Shown here in pieces: positions 44,044 through 52,248 of a stretch of DNA of 52,248 nt; the first letter of the stretch is position 1; each line of letters starts with the position of its first letter. The translations under genes and the position numbers were made by a program. The DNA is taken from positions 1 to 52,248 of the forward strand of contig CANCVB010000020.1 in NCBI GenBank assembly GCA_947381415.1, given 5' to 3'. This DNA comes from Burkholderiales bacterium. GTDB lineage: Bacteria > Pseudomonadota > Gammaproteobacteria > Burkholderiales > Burkholderiaceae_C. The notes beneath the pieces were generated by a model. The model was not told where the DNA came from, did no database searches, and saw only the letters and a list, made by a program, of their open reading frames with translations.

Positions 44044-46287
44044 TCAAGCCTGCGCACGTTGCGACAGCGCACGGCTGGCTTTGCTAACCGATGGCAATCG
44101 CTGCAAACTACCCAGGACCGCTTGCAAATGGGCGGCATCTTGTACAGCGATGAGAAAGCGTAAATCGGTGGCCGCTTTACCACTGACCTCATCAACCATG
44201 CTGACCAATTTGATGTCGGCTTCAGCCGAGGTGATGGCCGACGCCACACTGGCCAGCACACCTTTGCCATTGAGCACGGTGACCACGATGCTGGCTTCAA
44301 AGCTGCGTATCGGTTCATCTGACCATTCCACGGCAATAAACCGTTCGCTGTCTTTGGTTTTGAGGCGTTGGGCCACCTGACAACTGTCCAGGTGAATGAC
44401 CAAGCCTTCACCATGCCCCAAGTAACCCAAAATCGCATCACCCGGCAAGGGGTGACAACACTGGGCGTATTGCACCGATGCGTTATCACTGCCATCAACC
44501 ACTACACTGCCTTGGGACAAGGTTTCATGCGCTGTAAAGCGCTCTAGGCTGAGCAGCAAAGGGTCAGGGCGTTCTCCCAAATCGGCCAGCAATTTCACCA
44601 AGCGCTTGGCAACAATCGTTGAAACGCGCTTACCCAGGCCCATATCGGTCAACAGTTCAGGTAGATTTTTGCTGCCAGTAAAGCGCAGCAATTTGTCCCA
44701 CAAGCTTTTGTGCGCCTGATCCAATGCGGGTAATTGTGCAAAGCCCTCGGCACGCAAAGCTTGCAATAACAATTTTTCACCCAACTCTTGCGACTCGGAC
44801 TGCGCGCGTGTTTTGAGGTAGTGACGAATTTTGGACCGCGCCCGACCTGTTTTGACAAAGCCTAACCAAGCGGGGTTAGGCGTGGTTTCAGGCGAAGTGA
44901 TGATTTCGACAACATCGCCATTGCTAAGCTCACTTCGCAAAGACACCGGTTGCCCATTGACGTTTGCACCCAAGGTGCGTTCACCCACATTGGTGTGAAC
45001 CGCATAAGCAAAGTCAACCACGGTAGCGCCGCGGGGCAATGCCATGATGTGGCTTTTAGGTGTGAAAACGTACACGGCATCAGGAAACAAATCCACTTTG
45101 ACATGGTCCCAAAATTCTGCCGCATCGCGGGTTTCATCTTGAATATCGAGCAAAGATTGAAGCCACTGTGTGCCGAGGCGCTCGGCACGTTCATGCAATG
45201 GGTCGCTGTCTTTGTACATCCAATGTGCAGCAACACCAGATTCAGCCACCACATGCATGGCATCGGTGCGCAATTGGAACTCCACATTGATACCCGCAGG
45301 CCCCACCAATGTGGTGTGTAAAGATTGGTAGCCATTGACCTTGGCGATGGCAATGTGATCTTTGAATTTGCCAGGTACGGGCTTATAGAGTTGGTGCAAG
45401 ATGCCAAGGCCTGTGTAGCAATCGATAAGGTTGGGTACCAAAATTCGCATCCCATAAATATCCGTTACCTGCGCAAAGCTCAAATGCTTTTGGTGCATTT
45501 TTTGGTATATGGAATGCAGCGTTTTCTCTCGACCAAAAATATGGATACTGAGCTTGGCGTTTTTGAAAGCGCCCTCTACATCGCGCTGTAATTTTTGCAA
45601 CAAATCGCGGCGACGACTGCGAGCTTTCATGACCGCCTTTTCCAGCACTTGGTAACGCCAAGGCCGAAGGTAGCGAAACGCCAAATCTTGTAGTTCGCGG
45701 TAGGTTTGGTTCAGACCCAGTCGGTGTGCAATAGGTGCATAAATTTCCAAGGTCTCGCTGCTGATGGCTTTCCAGCGCGTGCGCGGCATGGCTTCCATGG
45801 TGCGCATGTTGTGGGTGCGGTCTGCCAGTTTGACCAAAATGACACGAACATCGCGTGCCATGGCCAGCAGCATTTTGCGAAACGATTCAACCTGTCCCTC
45901 TTCTTTGGTTTCAAAGCTGAGTTTGTCAAGCTTGGTAAGGCCATCGACCAATTCGGCCACATGCGCACCAAACTTTTCGACCAAGTCGGTTTTGGTAACA
46001 CCACAATCTTCCATCACATCGTGCAGCAATGCGGCCATCAAGGCTTGGCTGTCAAGCTTCCACTCTGTGCATTGCAAGGCCACCGCAATCGGATGGGTGA
46101 TGTAAGGCTCGCCACTGCGCCGTGTCACGCCAAGATGGGCTTCATCTGCAAAACGATAAGCACGCTTGACGTGTTCAATGCCCTCGGCGCCTAAGTAGTC
46201 TAGTTTGGCCTCAAGCAAGGCAAAGCTGGCCGCCGCTGCATTGCTGGCTGGCGTGGGGGCAGAGAGGATTTTTTCAGCAGTCGCCAT
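44044..46287 (-). CDS. spoT: Bifunctional (p)ppGpp synthetase/hydrolase (SpoT/Rsh)
   Basis: This enzyme sets the level of the stringent-response alarmone. The 747-residue product has the HD hydrolase domain (YITHPIAVA, LLHDVMEDCGVT, KLADRTHNMRTM), then the synthetase domain with KFKDHIAIAKVNGYQSLHTT. The basic K-F-K-D there is the RxKD-type sequence of bifunctional enzymes rather than the ExDD of RelA. TGS (FTPKSHIMALPRGATVVDFAYAVHT) and C-terminal ACT domains follow. It lies downstream of rpoZ, the usual gmk–rpoZ–spoT order. Confidence 0.96.
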   Translation of the reverse strand: MATAEKILSAPTPASNAAAASFALLEAKLDYLGAEGIEHVKRAYRFADEAHLGVTRRSGEPYITHPIAVALQCTEWKLDSQALMAALLHDVMEDCGVTKTDLVEKFGAHVAELVDGLTKLDKLSFETKEEGQVESFRKMLLAMARDVRVILVKLADRTHNMRTMEAMPRTRWKAISSETLEIYAPIAHRLGLNQTYRELQDLAFRYLRPWRYQVLEKAVMKARSRRRDLLQKLQRDVEGAFKNAKLSIHIFGREKTLHSIYQKMHQKHLSFAQVTDIYGMRILVPNLIDCYTGLGILHQLYKPVPGKFKDHIAIAKVNGYQSLHTTLVGPAGINVEFQLRTDAMHVVAESGVAAHWMYKDSDPLHERAERLGTQWLQSLLDIQDETRDAAEFWDHVKVDLFPDAVYVFTPKSHIMALPRGATVVDFAYAVHTNVGERTLGANVNGQPVSLRSELSNGDVVEIITSPETTPNPAWLGFVKTGRARSKIRHYLKTRAQSESQELGEKLLLQALRAEGFAQLPALDQAHKSLWDKLLRFTGSKNLPELLTDMGLGKRVSTIVAKRLVKLLADLGERPDPLLLSLERFTAHETLSQGSVVVDGSDNASVQYAQCCHPLPGDAILGYLGHGEGLVIHLDSCQVAQRLKTKDSERFIAVEWSDEPIRSFEASIVVTVLNGKGVLASVASAITSAEADIKLVSMVDEVSGKAATDLRFLIAVQDAAHLQAVLGSLQRLPSVSKASRALSQRAQA

Positions 46288-46331
46288 AGGGCTTAACTGT
46301 AGCGTTTCTGGGGTGGCTTGGCGCAGAGGCC

Positions 46332-46360
46332 AAAAAAAAGCACTGCCTAGGCAGTGCTTT
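46332..46360 (-). terminator. Rho-independent terminator between rpoZ and spoT
   Basis: AAAGCACTGC-CTAG-GCAGTGCTTT (46337-46360) is a 10-bp stem; on minus it runs into eight T's. It should end or reduce rpoZ transcripts before spoT. Confidence 0.88.
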
Positions 46361-46394
46361 GGGTAATTTGGGAGATTTTGGCCTCGAAAAAACC

Positions 46395-46598
46395 TCAGCC
46401 AGGTACTTTTTTAAGCATTTCCAAGCCAATTTTGCCAGCTGCAATTTCACGCAAGGCAGTCACGCCTGGCTTGTTTTTGCTGTCAATCTTCGGTGTATGA
46501 CCTTGTGCCAGCATGCGGGCGCGGTAGGTTGCAGCCAAGACCAATTGGAAGCGGTTGGGGATTTGTTCGAGACAGTCTTCGACAGTGATGCGTGCCAT
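46395..46598 (-). CDS. rpoZ: RNA polymerase omega subunit
   Basis: Omega helps assemble RNA polymerase by binding beta-prime. The 67-residue product matches the family from its start, [23 protein letters not shown], through RARMLAQG to [16 protein letters not shown]. Length is typical of betaproteobacteria. It is 16 bases downstream of gmk. Confidence 0.97.
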   Translation of the reverse strand: MARITVEDCLEQIPNRFQLVLAATYRARMLAQGHTPKIDSKNKPGVTALREIAAGKIGLEMLKKVPG

Positions 46599-46614
46599 GG
46601 TGTTGCTCCGGTGT

Positions 46615-47241
46615 TCAGTTGATTTTCAAGGCTTGGAAAATATCGCTTCTGATTCTGCGTTGCGACGCGTATTTGAGGCGCTGCGCATGGACGATAGCTT
46701 TGAGATCAAATAAGGCTTTATCAAAAAGTTGATTGATTATAACGAAGTCAAACTCATGCGCTTGCGCCATCTCGGTGGCTGCATTGGCCAAGCGAACTTC
46801 AATGACTTCGGCGGTGTCCTCACCGCGCCTTTGCAAGCGAGCACGCAACTCGTCCCAGCTGGGCGGCAGTATGAAGATCAACACCGCATTGGCAAACAAG
46901 CGCTTGATTTGAATGGCGCCCTGGAAGTCAATTTCCAAAATGACATCCATGCCTTGCGCGATACGTTCTTCAATCGTGGCTTTGCTGGTGCCATAACGGT
47001 TGCCGTGTACATGCGCCCACTCTAAAAAAGCTTGCTGGGCCACCATGGCATCGAATTGCGCGTCATCAATAAAGAAATACTCTCGGCCATGAAACTCTTG
47101 GCCGCGTGGCGCACGGGTCGTATGCGATACCGAGGGCTGCACACCAGCGTCAAGCTCCATCAGGGCTTTGACCAAACTCGATTTGCCTGCGCCACTGGGC
47201 GCAGCCACCACATAAAGATTGCCAGGGTAGGTCGTCATCAT
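46615..47241 (-). CDS. gmk: Guanylate kinase
   Basis: Gmk phosphorylates GMP to GDP. The 208-residue product has the P-loop [15 protein letters not shown], the GMP-binding [21 protein letters not shown] and [10 protein letters not shown]. The start overlaps the yicC stop by four bases (a second ATG directly follows the first). It heads the rpoZ–spoT side of the cluster. Confidence 0.97.
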   Translation of the reverse strand: MMTTYPGNLYVVAAPSGAGKSSLVKALMELDAGVQPSVSHTTRAPRGQEFHGREYFFIDDAQFDAMVAQQAFLEWAHVHGNRYGTSKATIEERIAQGMDVILEIDFQGAIQIKRLFANAVLIFILPPSWDELRARLQRRGEDTAEVIEVRLANAATEMAQAHEFDFVIINQLFDKALFDLKAIVHAQRLKYASQRRIRSDIFQALKIN

Positions 47242-48146
47242 TCAAGGTTCTGAACTTGTTCGCGCATTTGCTCAATCAGCACCTTCATGTCTAACGAGAT
47301 GCGCGTCATCTCGATGGCGCTGGCTTTGGAGCCAAGTGTATTGGCTTCGCGGTGCAATTCTTGAATCAGAAAATCCAAGCGTTTTCCAATACCTTCTTTG
47401 TGTTGGGCCAGTTGAAGCAAACGGGAAATTTCATCCAAATGGGTTTTTAAGCGAGTAACTTCCTCGGCCACATCCGCGCGAACCGCAAAGCTGGCGGCTT
47501 CAGCCAAGGCCCGTTCGTGAACGACGTCAGGCAGACCTTGGGTATCCACCAAATCCATGGCCTCACGCCACCGCTCTAAAAACCGTTGACGTTGCGCTTC
47601 AACGGTTTTGGGTACCAAGGGCAGGGCCAAGTCAGCCAAGTCTTGCAATTGATGCGCGCGCTCCAGCAAATCCTTGGCCAAGCGTTGGCCCTCGCGTTGT
47701 CTGGCTTCGCAGAGTTTTGACACCACTTGTTGGCCCAGGGCCAAGACTTGCGCTGTCCAGTCTTCATGAGGTGTCATGGCTCCGTGGCTGAGTCGAATCA
47801 CTTCAGCCACAGACAACAAGGGCGCATCATGCAAAGTGTTGCGAACCAGTTGCTGGACTTCAACCAAGTTTTGCAGCAGCGCTTTGTCGGGCATGGCGAC
47901 CGCTGTGTTGTGAGAAGCCTCCAAATGCGCACGCAGTTCAACTTTGCCGCGTTTGATGTTCTGGCCCAATAACTCACGAAGCGCTGGCTCGTGTTGTCGC
48001 ATCTCATCGGGCAAGCGAAAGCTGATGTCCAAAAAGCGACTGTTCACGCTGCGTATTTCCAAGCCCAATCGCGCCCCTTGGGGGTGATTGGCAATGTCCA
48101 GCGTGGTTTGTGCGCTGGCGTATCCGGTCATGCTTTGCAGGGACAT
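47238..48146 (-). CDS. yicC: YicC family endoribonuclease
   Basis: The 302-residue product matches YicC/YloC: it starts [11 protein letters not shown], has [17 protein letters not shown] and ends with [22 protein letters not shown]. Members were shown to be endoribonucleases that act on structured RNA. It is coupled to gmk and divergent from rph. Confidence 0.95.
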   Translation of the reverse strand: MSLQSMTGYASAQTTLDIANHPQGARLGLEIRSVNSRFLDISFRLPDEMRQHEPALRELLGQNIKRGKVELRAHLEASHNTAVAMPDKALLQNLVEVQQLVRNTLHDAPLLSVAEVIRLSHGAMTPHEDWTAQVLALGQQVVSKLCEARQREGQRLAKDLLERAHQLQDLADLALPLVPKTVEAQRQRFLERWREAMDLVDTQGLPDVVHERALAEAASFAVRADVAEEVTRLKTHLDEISRLLQLAQHKEGIGKRLDFLIQELHREANTLGSKASAIEMTRISLDMKVLIEQMREQVQNLE

Positions 48147-48241
48147 AGGTGGCTTTGTGTGAAAAAGGCATTATCTCTGCCAAGGCTTACGCGCTTGAAG
48201 GACAATAGCCACCATCTAAACACAAAGTGTTCATACTGTTT

Positions 48242-48970
48242 ATGTCTTCAATTCCCTCACGAATTCACCGCGCCAACGACGCATTGCGTCCTGTGCACAT
48301 CACCCGTCACTACACCATGCACGCAGAGGGATCTGTCTTAATCGCCTTTGGCAACACCCAGGTGTTATGCACTGCTTCCGTGGAAGAAAAAGTACCGCCC
48401 CATAAACGCGGCAGTGGTGAGGGTTGGGTCACCGCCGAGTACGGCATGCTGCCGCGCGCCACCCACACCCGCAGTGACAGAGAGGCCGCTAAAGGCAAGC
48501 AGAGCGGACGCACCCAAGAAATTCAACGCCTCATCGGTCGCTCTATGCGTGCGGTGTTTGACCTGAAAAAGCTCGGAGAGCGCACGATTCAACTCGATTG
48601 CGATGTGTTGCAAGCCGATGGCGGTACGCGTACTGCCGCCATCACAGGTGCCTTTGTCGCTGCACAAGACGCCATCAACGGTTTGATTGCCAAAGCCCTC
48701 ATCACAGCGTCGCCCATCACCCACCATGTGGCGGCCATATCGGTTGGTATGTTGCATGGGGTTCAGTTGTTGGACTTGGAGTACACCGAAGACTCGGTGT
48801 GCGACACCGACATGAATGTGGTGATGACCAGTGATGGCGGCTTTGTGGAAGTGCAGGGTACCGCTGAAGGTGCGGCTTTCACGCGCACTGAAATGGACGG
48901 ATTGCTCTCTTTGGCAGACAAAGGTATTCGTGAATTGATTGCTTTGCAAAAAGCAGCGCTCAGCGCATGA
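48242..48970 (+). CDS. rph: Ribonuclease PH
   Basis: RNase PH trims tRNA 3' ends with phosphate. The 242-residue product has [25 protein letters not shown]... at its start and the conserved [29 protein letters not shown] segment; [13 protein letters not shown] and the C-terminal [13 protein letters not shown] are also present. I start at ATG 48242; the GTG at 48227 adds only five residues. The stop overlaps the rdgB start (ATGA). Confidence 0.96.
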   Translation: MSSIPSRIHRANDALRPVHITRHYTMHAEGSVLIAFGNTQVLCTASVEEKVPPHKRGSGEGWVTAEYGMLPRATHTRSDREAAKGKQSGRTQEIQRLIGRSMRAVFDLKKLGERTIQLDCDVLQADGGTRTAAITGAFVAAQDAINGLIAKALITASPITHHVAAISVGMLHGVQLLDLEYTEDSVCDTDMNVVMTSDGGFVEVQGTAEGAAFTRTEMDGLLSLADKGIRELIALQKAALSA

Positions 48971-49584
48971 CTGTGTCGCACACCCGTTGGGTGTTGGCTT
49001 CCAACAATGCAGGCAAACTCGCCGAGCTTCAAGCATTGTTTGCACCTTTAGGCGTTGAGCTGGTCGCGCAATCGGCTTTGAATATTCCTGAAGCTGACGA
49101 ACCTTTTCACACCTTTGTTGAAAACGCCTTGGCCAAGGCTCGTCACGCCAGTCAGTATGCAGGTTTGCCAGCCATTGCTGATGATGCAGGATTGTGTGTC
49201 GATGCCTTTGGCGGTTTGCCAGGGGTCCAAACAGCTTTTTATTGCACACAGTTTGGCTATCCCAAAAGTGATGACAACAACCGAAAAGCCTTGCTGGCGC
49301 AAATGGTGGGAGTGACACAACGCCGCGCTGCCTTGGTCAGCACCTTGGTGGCAGTACGCAACCCGCAAGACCCAGAACCCTTGATCGCTACGGGCCGCGC
49401 AGTGGGGGAAATCACTACCGAACCATTGGGGGACAAGGGGTTTGGTTTTGACCCTGTGATGTGGATCCCTGCGTTGGGCAAAACATTTGCGCAAATGCCA
49501 GAAGAAGAAAAAAACGCCTTAAGTCACCGTGGGCAAGCTGCGCGGGCCATGTTGGCGCTAATGCGCGAACGCTGGTTTGTATGA
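48967..49584 (+). CDS. rdgB: XTP/dITP diphosphatase (RdgB/HAM1)
   Basis: RdgB cleans deaminated purine nucleotides (dITP, XTP) from the pool. The 205-residue product has the N-terminal [16 protein letters not shown], the metal-binding [18 protein letters not shown] and [12 protein letters not shown], and the closing [11 protein letters not shown]. Coupled to rph upstream and hemW downstream by ATGA overlaps. Confidence 0.96.
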   Translation: MTVSHTRWVLASNNAGKLAELQALFAPLGVELVAQSALNIPEADEPFHTFVENALAKARHASQYAGLPAIADDAGLCVDAFGGLPGVQTAFYCTQFGYPKSDDNNRKALLAQMVGVTQRRAALVSTLVAVRNPQDPEPLIATGRAVGEITTEPLGDKGFGFDPVMWIPALGKTFAQMPEEEKNALSHRGQAARAMLALMRERWFV

Positions 49585-50774
49585 ATGTGGATATTCAGCA
49601 CTTGATGCGTGCTGGCACGTTGTCGTTGCCGTCACTGCCGCCCTTGTCGGTGTATGTCCATTTGCCTTGGTGTTTGAAAAAATGCCCTTACTGTGATTTC
49701 AACTCACATGAAATGCGCCAAACCGACTTGCCTGAGTCGGCCTACCTTGATGCGGTGTGTGCAGATGTTGAAGCCAGTTTGCCCATGGTGTGGGGCAGGC
49801 AGGTGCACAGTGTGTTCATTGGCGGTGGAACCCCGAGTTTGTTTTCAGCCCAAGGCATTGCCCGTTTAATCAGCGATATACGCGCACGTTTGAACTTGGT
49901 AGCTGATTGTGAAATCACCTTAGAAGCCAATCCCGGTACGTTTGAAACAGACCGCTTTCATGCGTTTAGACATGCGGGTGTCAATCGTTTGTCTATTGGT
50001 GTGCAAAGCTTTAACGACAAGCATTTGCAAGCCTTGGGACGTGTGCATAACGGGGCGCAGGCCTTTGCAGCGGTGCAAGAGGCGGCTAAAGCTTTTGATA
50101 CTTTCAACATTGACTTGATGTATGCCTTGCCATCCCAAAGCATGACGCAACTTGATGAAGACTTAAACACAAGCTTGTCCTTGCAACCGCCGCATGTGTC
50201 TATCTATCACTTGACGGTAGAACCCAATACCTTGTTTGCCAAACACCCACCGTCAGACTTGCCTGTTGAAGACACGGCGTACGACATGTTGGACCGCATC
50301 ACCGAACAAACACAAGCCATGGGCATGCAACGGTATGAAGTCTCTGCTTATGCCAAGCCCGGCCATCGCTGTTGGCACAACACAAACTACTGGCAATTTG
50401 GTGACTACCTGGGCGTGGGTGCTGGCGCGCACAGCAAGCTCAGCTTCGCACACCGGGTGGTGCGCATGGTGAAGCATCGCGACCCCAAACTGTATATGGA
50501 AAAAGCCTTGGGTGAGGGCGCAACCGCTTCCTTTGAAGAGGTTTTCCGCGAACACTTGCCCTTTGAATTCATGCTCAATGCCTTGCGCTTGAAAGAAGGC
50601 TTTGAGCTGCATTGGTTTGCTGACAGAACAGGTTTACCTGTCAGTTCAATTGCGACAGCTTTGGACAAAGCGCAGGCGTTGGGACTGTTGGCGCGTGATC
50701 TGCACAAAGTATGGCCAACCGAGCGGGGCTTTGATATGTTGAGCGATGTACAGGCTTTGTTTTTGCCCACCTAG
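49581..50774 (+). CDS. hemW: HemW-type radical SAM heme chaperone
   Basis: The 397-residue product has the radical SAM motif in CLKKCPYCDFN (CxxxCxxC) within SVYVHLPWCLKKCPYCDF. It also has FIGGGTPSLFS, NRLSIGVQSFNDKHL and the HemW-type C-terminal domain. It belongs to the HemN-like group that lacks the HemN N-terminal extension, now regarded as heme chaperone HemW rather than coproporphyrinogen oxidase. The ATG at 49581 overlaps the rdgB stop; the frame open to 49461 is shadow. Confidence 0.92.
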   Translation: MNVDIQHLMRAGTLSLPSLPPLSVYVHLPWCLKKCPYCDFNSHEMRQTDLPESAYLDAVCADVEASLPMVWGRQVHSVFIGGGTPSLFSAQGIARLISDIRARLNLVADCEITLEANPGTFETDRFHAFRHAGVNRLSIGVQSFNDKHLQALGRVHNGAQAFAAVQEAAKAFDTFNIDLMYALPSQSMTQLDEDLNTSLSLQPPHVSIYHLTVEPNTLFAKHPPSDLPVEDTAYDMLDRITEQTQAMGMQRYEVSAYAKPGHRCWHNTNYWQFGDYLGVGAGAHSKLSFAHRVVRMVKHRDPKLYMEKALGEGATASFEEVFREHLPFEFMLNALRLKEGFELHWFADRTGLPVSSIATALDKAQALGLLARDLHKVWPTERGFDMLSDVQALFLPT

Positions 50775-50790
50775 GCTTGGCGGTTAGAAT
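50763..50790 (+). promoter_or_regulatory. Candidate tRNA-Ser promoter
   Basis: TTGCCC, 16 bases, TAGAAT; the -10 box ends 27 bases before the tRNA 5' end. The -35 box lies inside the end of hemW. Assigned by eye. Confidence 0.4.
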
Positions 50791-50817
50791 ACCTCCCGCT
50801 AAGACACACACGGTATA

Positions 50818-50905
50818 GGAAGCGTGGCAGAGTGGTCGATTGCACCGGTCTTGAAAACCGGCAACGGGAAACCGTTCGTGAGTTCGAATCTCACCGCTTC
50901 CGCCA
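50818..50905 (+). tRNA. tRNA-Ser (anticodon TGA)
   Basis: An 88-nt class II tRNA with encoded CCA: acceptor GGAAGCG / CGCTTCC with discriminator G, anticodon arm CCGGT-CTTGAAA-ACCGG giving TGA, a long variable arm (CAACGGGAAACCGTTC) and T-arm GTGAG-TTCGAAT-CTCAC. Confidence 0.96.
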
Positions 50906-50982
50906 GCTAAATAGTCCTAGGACTTGTACCTCCTACCCCCATGGTTCTTGTCCTGTCCCAATCAGATACAAGGCGAGAGTGC

Positions 50983-52248
50983 CTAAGCAATCACAGCAAA
51001 GTCCAAATACGCGATGGTGGGGTGAGAGGAAATACCGAGGATGGCGATCTGAACCGCCGTACCGGATCCATTCCCATCCGCGTCGTAATACAGCGCACCT
51101 GTGGCGCTGTTGTAAACAATGAGGTCATCAGCATCTTGTGCAGATGCGGCTGACGAAAATAAATTGGCGGTCAGGCTACCAGTAGCGCCTAAATTGGAAA
51201 ATACCGTCTTGCTCAACTGAATTGTGTCTGTGTTTGATACAAAGTCTAATATCGTGTCTATGTTGTTGGCAGTTGCGGTATTAAAACGAAACACATCCTT
51301 GCCCAAACCACCTGTCAGGGTGTCATTTCCCAAGCCACCGCTGAGCGTGTCAGCCCCTGCCCCGCCAACGATAGTGTTGTCTAAGTTATTACCTTTGCCA
51401 GACCATGCGGCTTTGCCTGTGTAGGATAGGTTCTCCACATACGCAATATTGGCCAAAGAGAAATTTACCGAGCTTTGAACAGTATCAATCCCACCATTTC
51501 TCAATTCAATGATGGTATCGGTTGTAGAGTCAACCGTATAGATATCATTACCAATACCACCAACGAGTTTGTCTATACCGCCACCACCGATAAGTGTGTC
51601 CAAGCCAGAACCGCCATTTAAGCTGTCGTTTCCATCACCGCCCTTTATCAGATCATTGCCTTCTGCGCCGCTGATCTCATCGTTTCCTGACCCGCCTTCA
51701 ATGGTGTTTGCATAAATATTTCCAATGATTAAATCATCGGATGCAGAACCAATTGCGTTCTCAAATTCTCCATAAAACCATCGCAAACTGGAAGGATCGC
51801 CACCGGCAAAGGTAGTATTGGCATCGCTGGCACCCATAGAAACACCTACCAAGTGTGACGCACCTTTTATCGAGGTGCCTAAATGCAAATAGGCACCAGA
51901 CTCATAGTTCGTCAAAATAACACTGTCGTTGCCGCCCTTGTCAAAATATGTTCTGTAATACGCACTCCCTGGTGTTATTTCAGTGTCTTCAGCAGAGGAT
52001 GTGCCAAGGCCTTCACCATAAGCTGTTTGTAAAGCAATGACATCCAATATCATTGGCGTCAGTACAGAGTAACTCCCACCCGTAATCATGACGTAGGACA
52101 TAACAGAAAAATACTCTTTGTTCATGTCACTTCCAGAGGCAGTGACAAATCCTAAATTGCTAAAGCCAATCGTTTTTGTCTGCGAATAATCGATAGAAAT
52201 GACATAGGAACCATTTGACGCTGATGTGTGAGGATGCGCCAGTCCCAA
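50983..52248 (-). CDS. Serralysin-type RTX metalloprotease, C-terminal part (5' end outside window)
   Basis: The first visible residues, LGLAHPH, are the end of the serralysin zinc motif HExxHxLGLxHP, so the catalytic Glu and first two His are just off the window. The Met-turn FSVMSYV and the LTPMILDVIALQTAYG segment follow, as in M10B proteases. Then come RTX nonapeptides (GGSGNDEISGAEGND, GGDGNDSLNGGSGLD, GGAGADTLSGGLGND) and a secretion tail ending DFAVIA. Such proteases are exported by PrtDEF-like systems; the exporter at 35433-38125 is a candidate. 50906-50982 between this gene and tRNA-Ser holds only a short palindrome. Confidence 0.92.
   Translation of the reverse strand: MGLAHPHTSASNGSYVISIDYSQTKTIGFSNLGFVTASGSDMNKEYFSVMSYVMITGGSYSVLTPMILDVIALQTAYGEGLGTSSAEDTEITPGSAYYRTYFDKGGNDSVILTNYESGAYLHLGTSIKGASHLVGVSMGASDANTTFAGGDPSSLRWFYGEFENAIGSASDDLIIGNIYANTIEGGSGNDEISGAEGNDLIKGGDGNDSLNGGSGLDTLIGGGGIDKLVGGIGNDIYTVDSTTDTIIELRNGGIDTVQSSVNFSLANIAYVENLSYTGKAAWSGKGNNLDNTIVGGAGADTLSGGLGNDTLTGGLGKDVFRFNTATANNIDTILDFVSNTDTIQLSKTVFSNLGATGSLTANLFSSAASAQDADDLIVYNSATGALYYDADGNGSGTAVQIAILGISSHPTIAYLDFAVIA

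Noticed and set aside
50913..50924. Palindrome AGTCCTAGGACT after tRNA-Ser
   Set aside because: Short, no loop or T run, no second copy seen; not enough for a terminator or attachment site.

Overview
The window looks like chromosomal DNA of a betaproteobacterium of the Burkholderiales, most likely Comamonadaceae. I base this on the gene orders: ctaD–small Cox protein–ctaG–DUF2970–ctaE–twin-TM–surf1–SCO-like–ctaA–ctaB–sco; lolB–ispE–tRNA-Gln–prs–rplY–pth; and yicC–gmk–rpoZ–spoT–greB. Heavy use of TTG leucine codons and the absence of rRNA or plasmid genes fit this. The genus cannot be fixed by eye; a freshwater Limnohabitans/Rhodoferax-like relative is a guess.

Layout. 1–6856: the aa3-type cytochrome c oxidase cluster, with subunits I (partial) and III, copper insertion, heme A synthesis and two SCO-type proteins. 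6849–11691 (minus): rpoH behind a perfect CIRCE operator, an enolase paralogue with altered active-site residues coupled to an APH-fold kinase, DUF962 and ftsY. 11757–15845 (plus): an M16 peptidase pair, rsmD, coaD and a YfhL-type ferredoxin. 15857–21923 (minus): pth, rplY, prs, tRNA-Gln, ispE, lolB and a TPR protein. 21963–28292: mutM–mutY, then nadK–recN–rapZ on minus, then hrcA. HrcA is the repressor expected to bind the CIRCE site in front of rpoH, so both halves of one heat-shock switch lie here.

28415–38125 is more AT-rich and accessory in character. It holds a large protein with two TerB-like domains, a lipoprotein that seems to share its C-terminal domain, a ~1325-residue RTX protein with three EF-hand loops set in three long repeats, and a type I secretion ABC protein and adaptor. 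A strong hairpin sits between the RTX gene and its exporter genes.

38188–43460 is the most unusual part. A tRNA with a CAT anticodon (probably Ile2) is interrupted in its anticodon loop by a 253-nt group I intron. Next comes tRNA-Arg(ACG), whose last 17 bp are repeated 4.8 kb downstream and bound a small genomic island. The island carries a tyrosine integrase split by one in-frame TAG, an unrecognised AT-rich gene coupled to an EamA transporter, and gene fragments. The right-hand repeat ends 9 bp before greB.

43470–50905 returns to housekeeping genes: greB, spoT, rpoZ, gmk, yicC, rph, rdgB, hemW and tRNA-Ser(TGA). The right edge (50983–52248, minus) holds the C-terminal part of a serralysin-type RTX metalloprotease, a plausible second substrate for the type I exporter.
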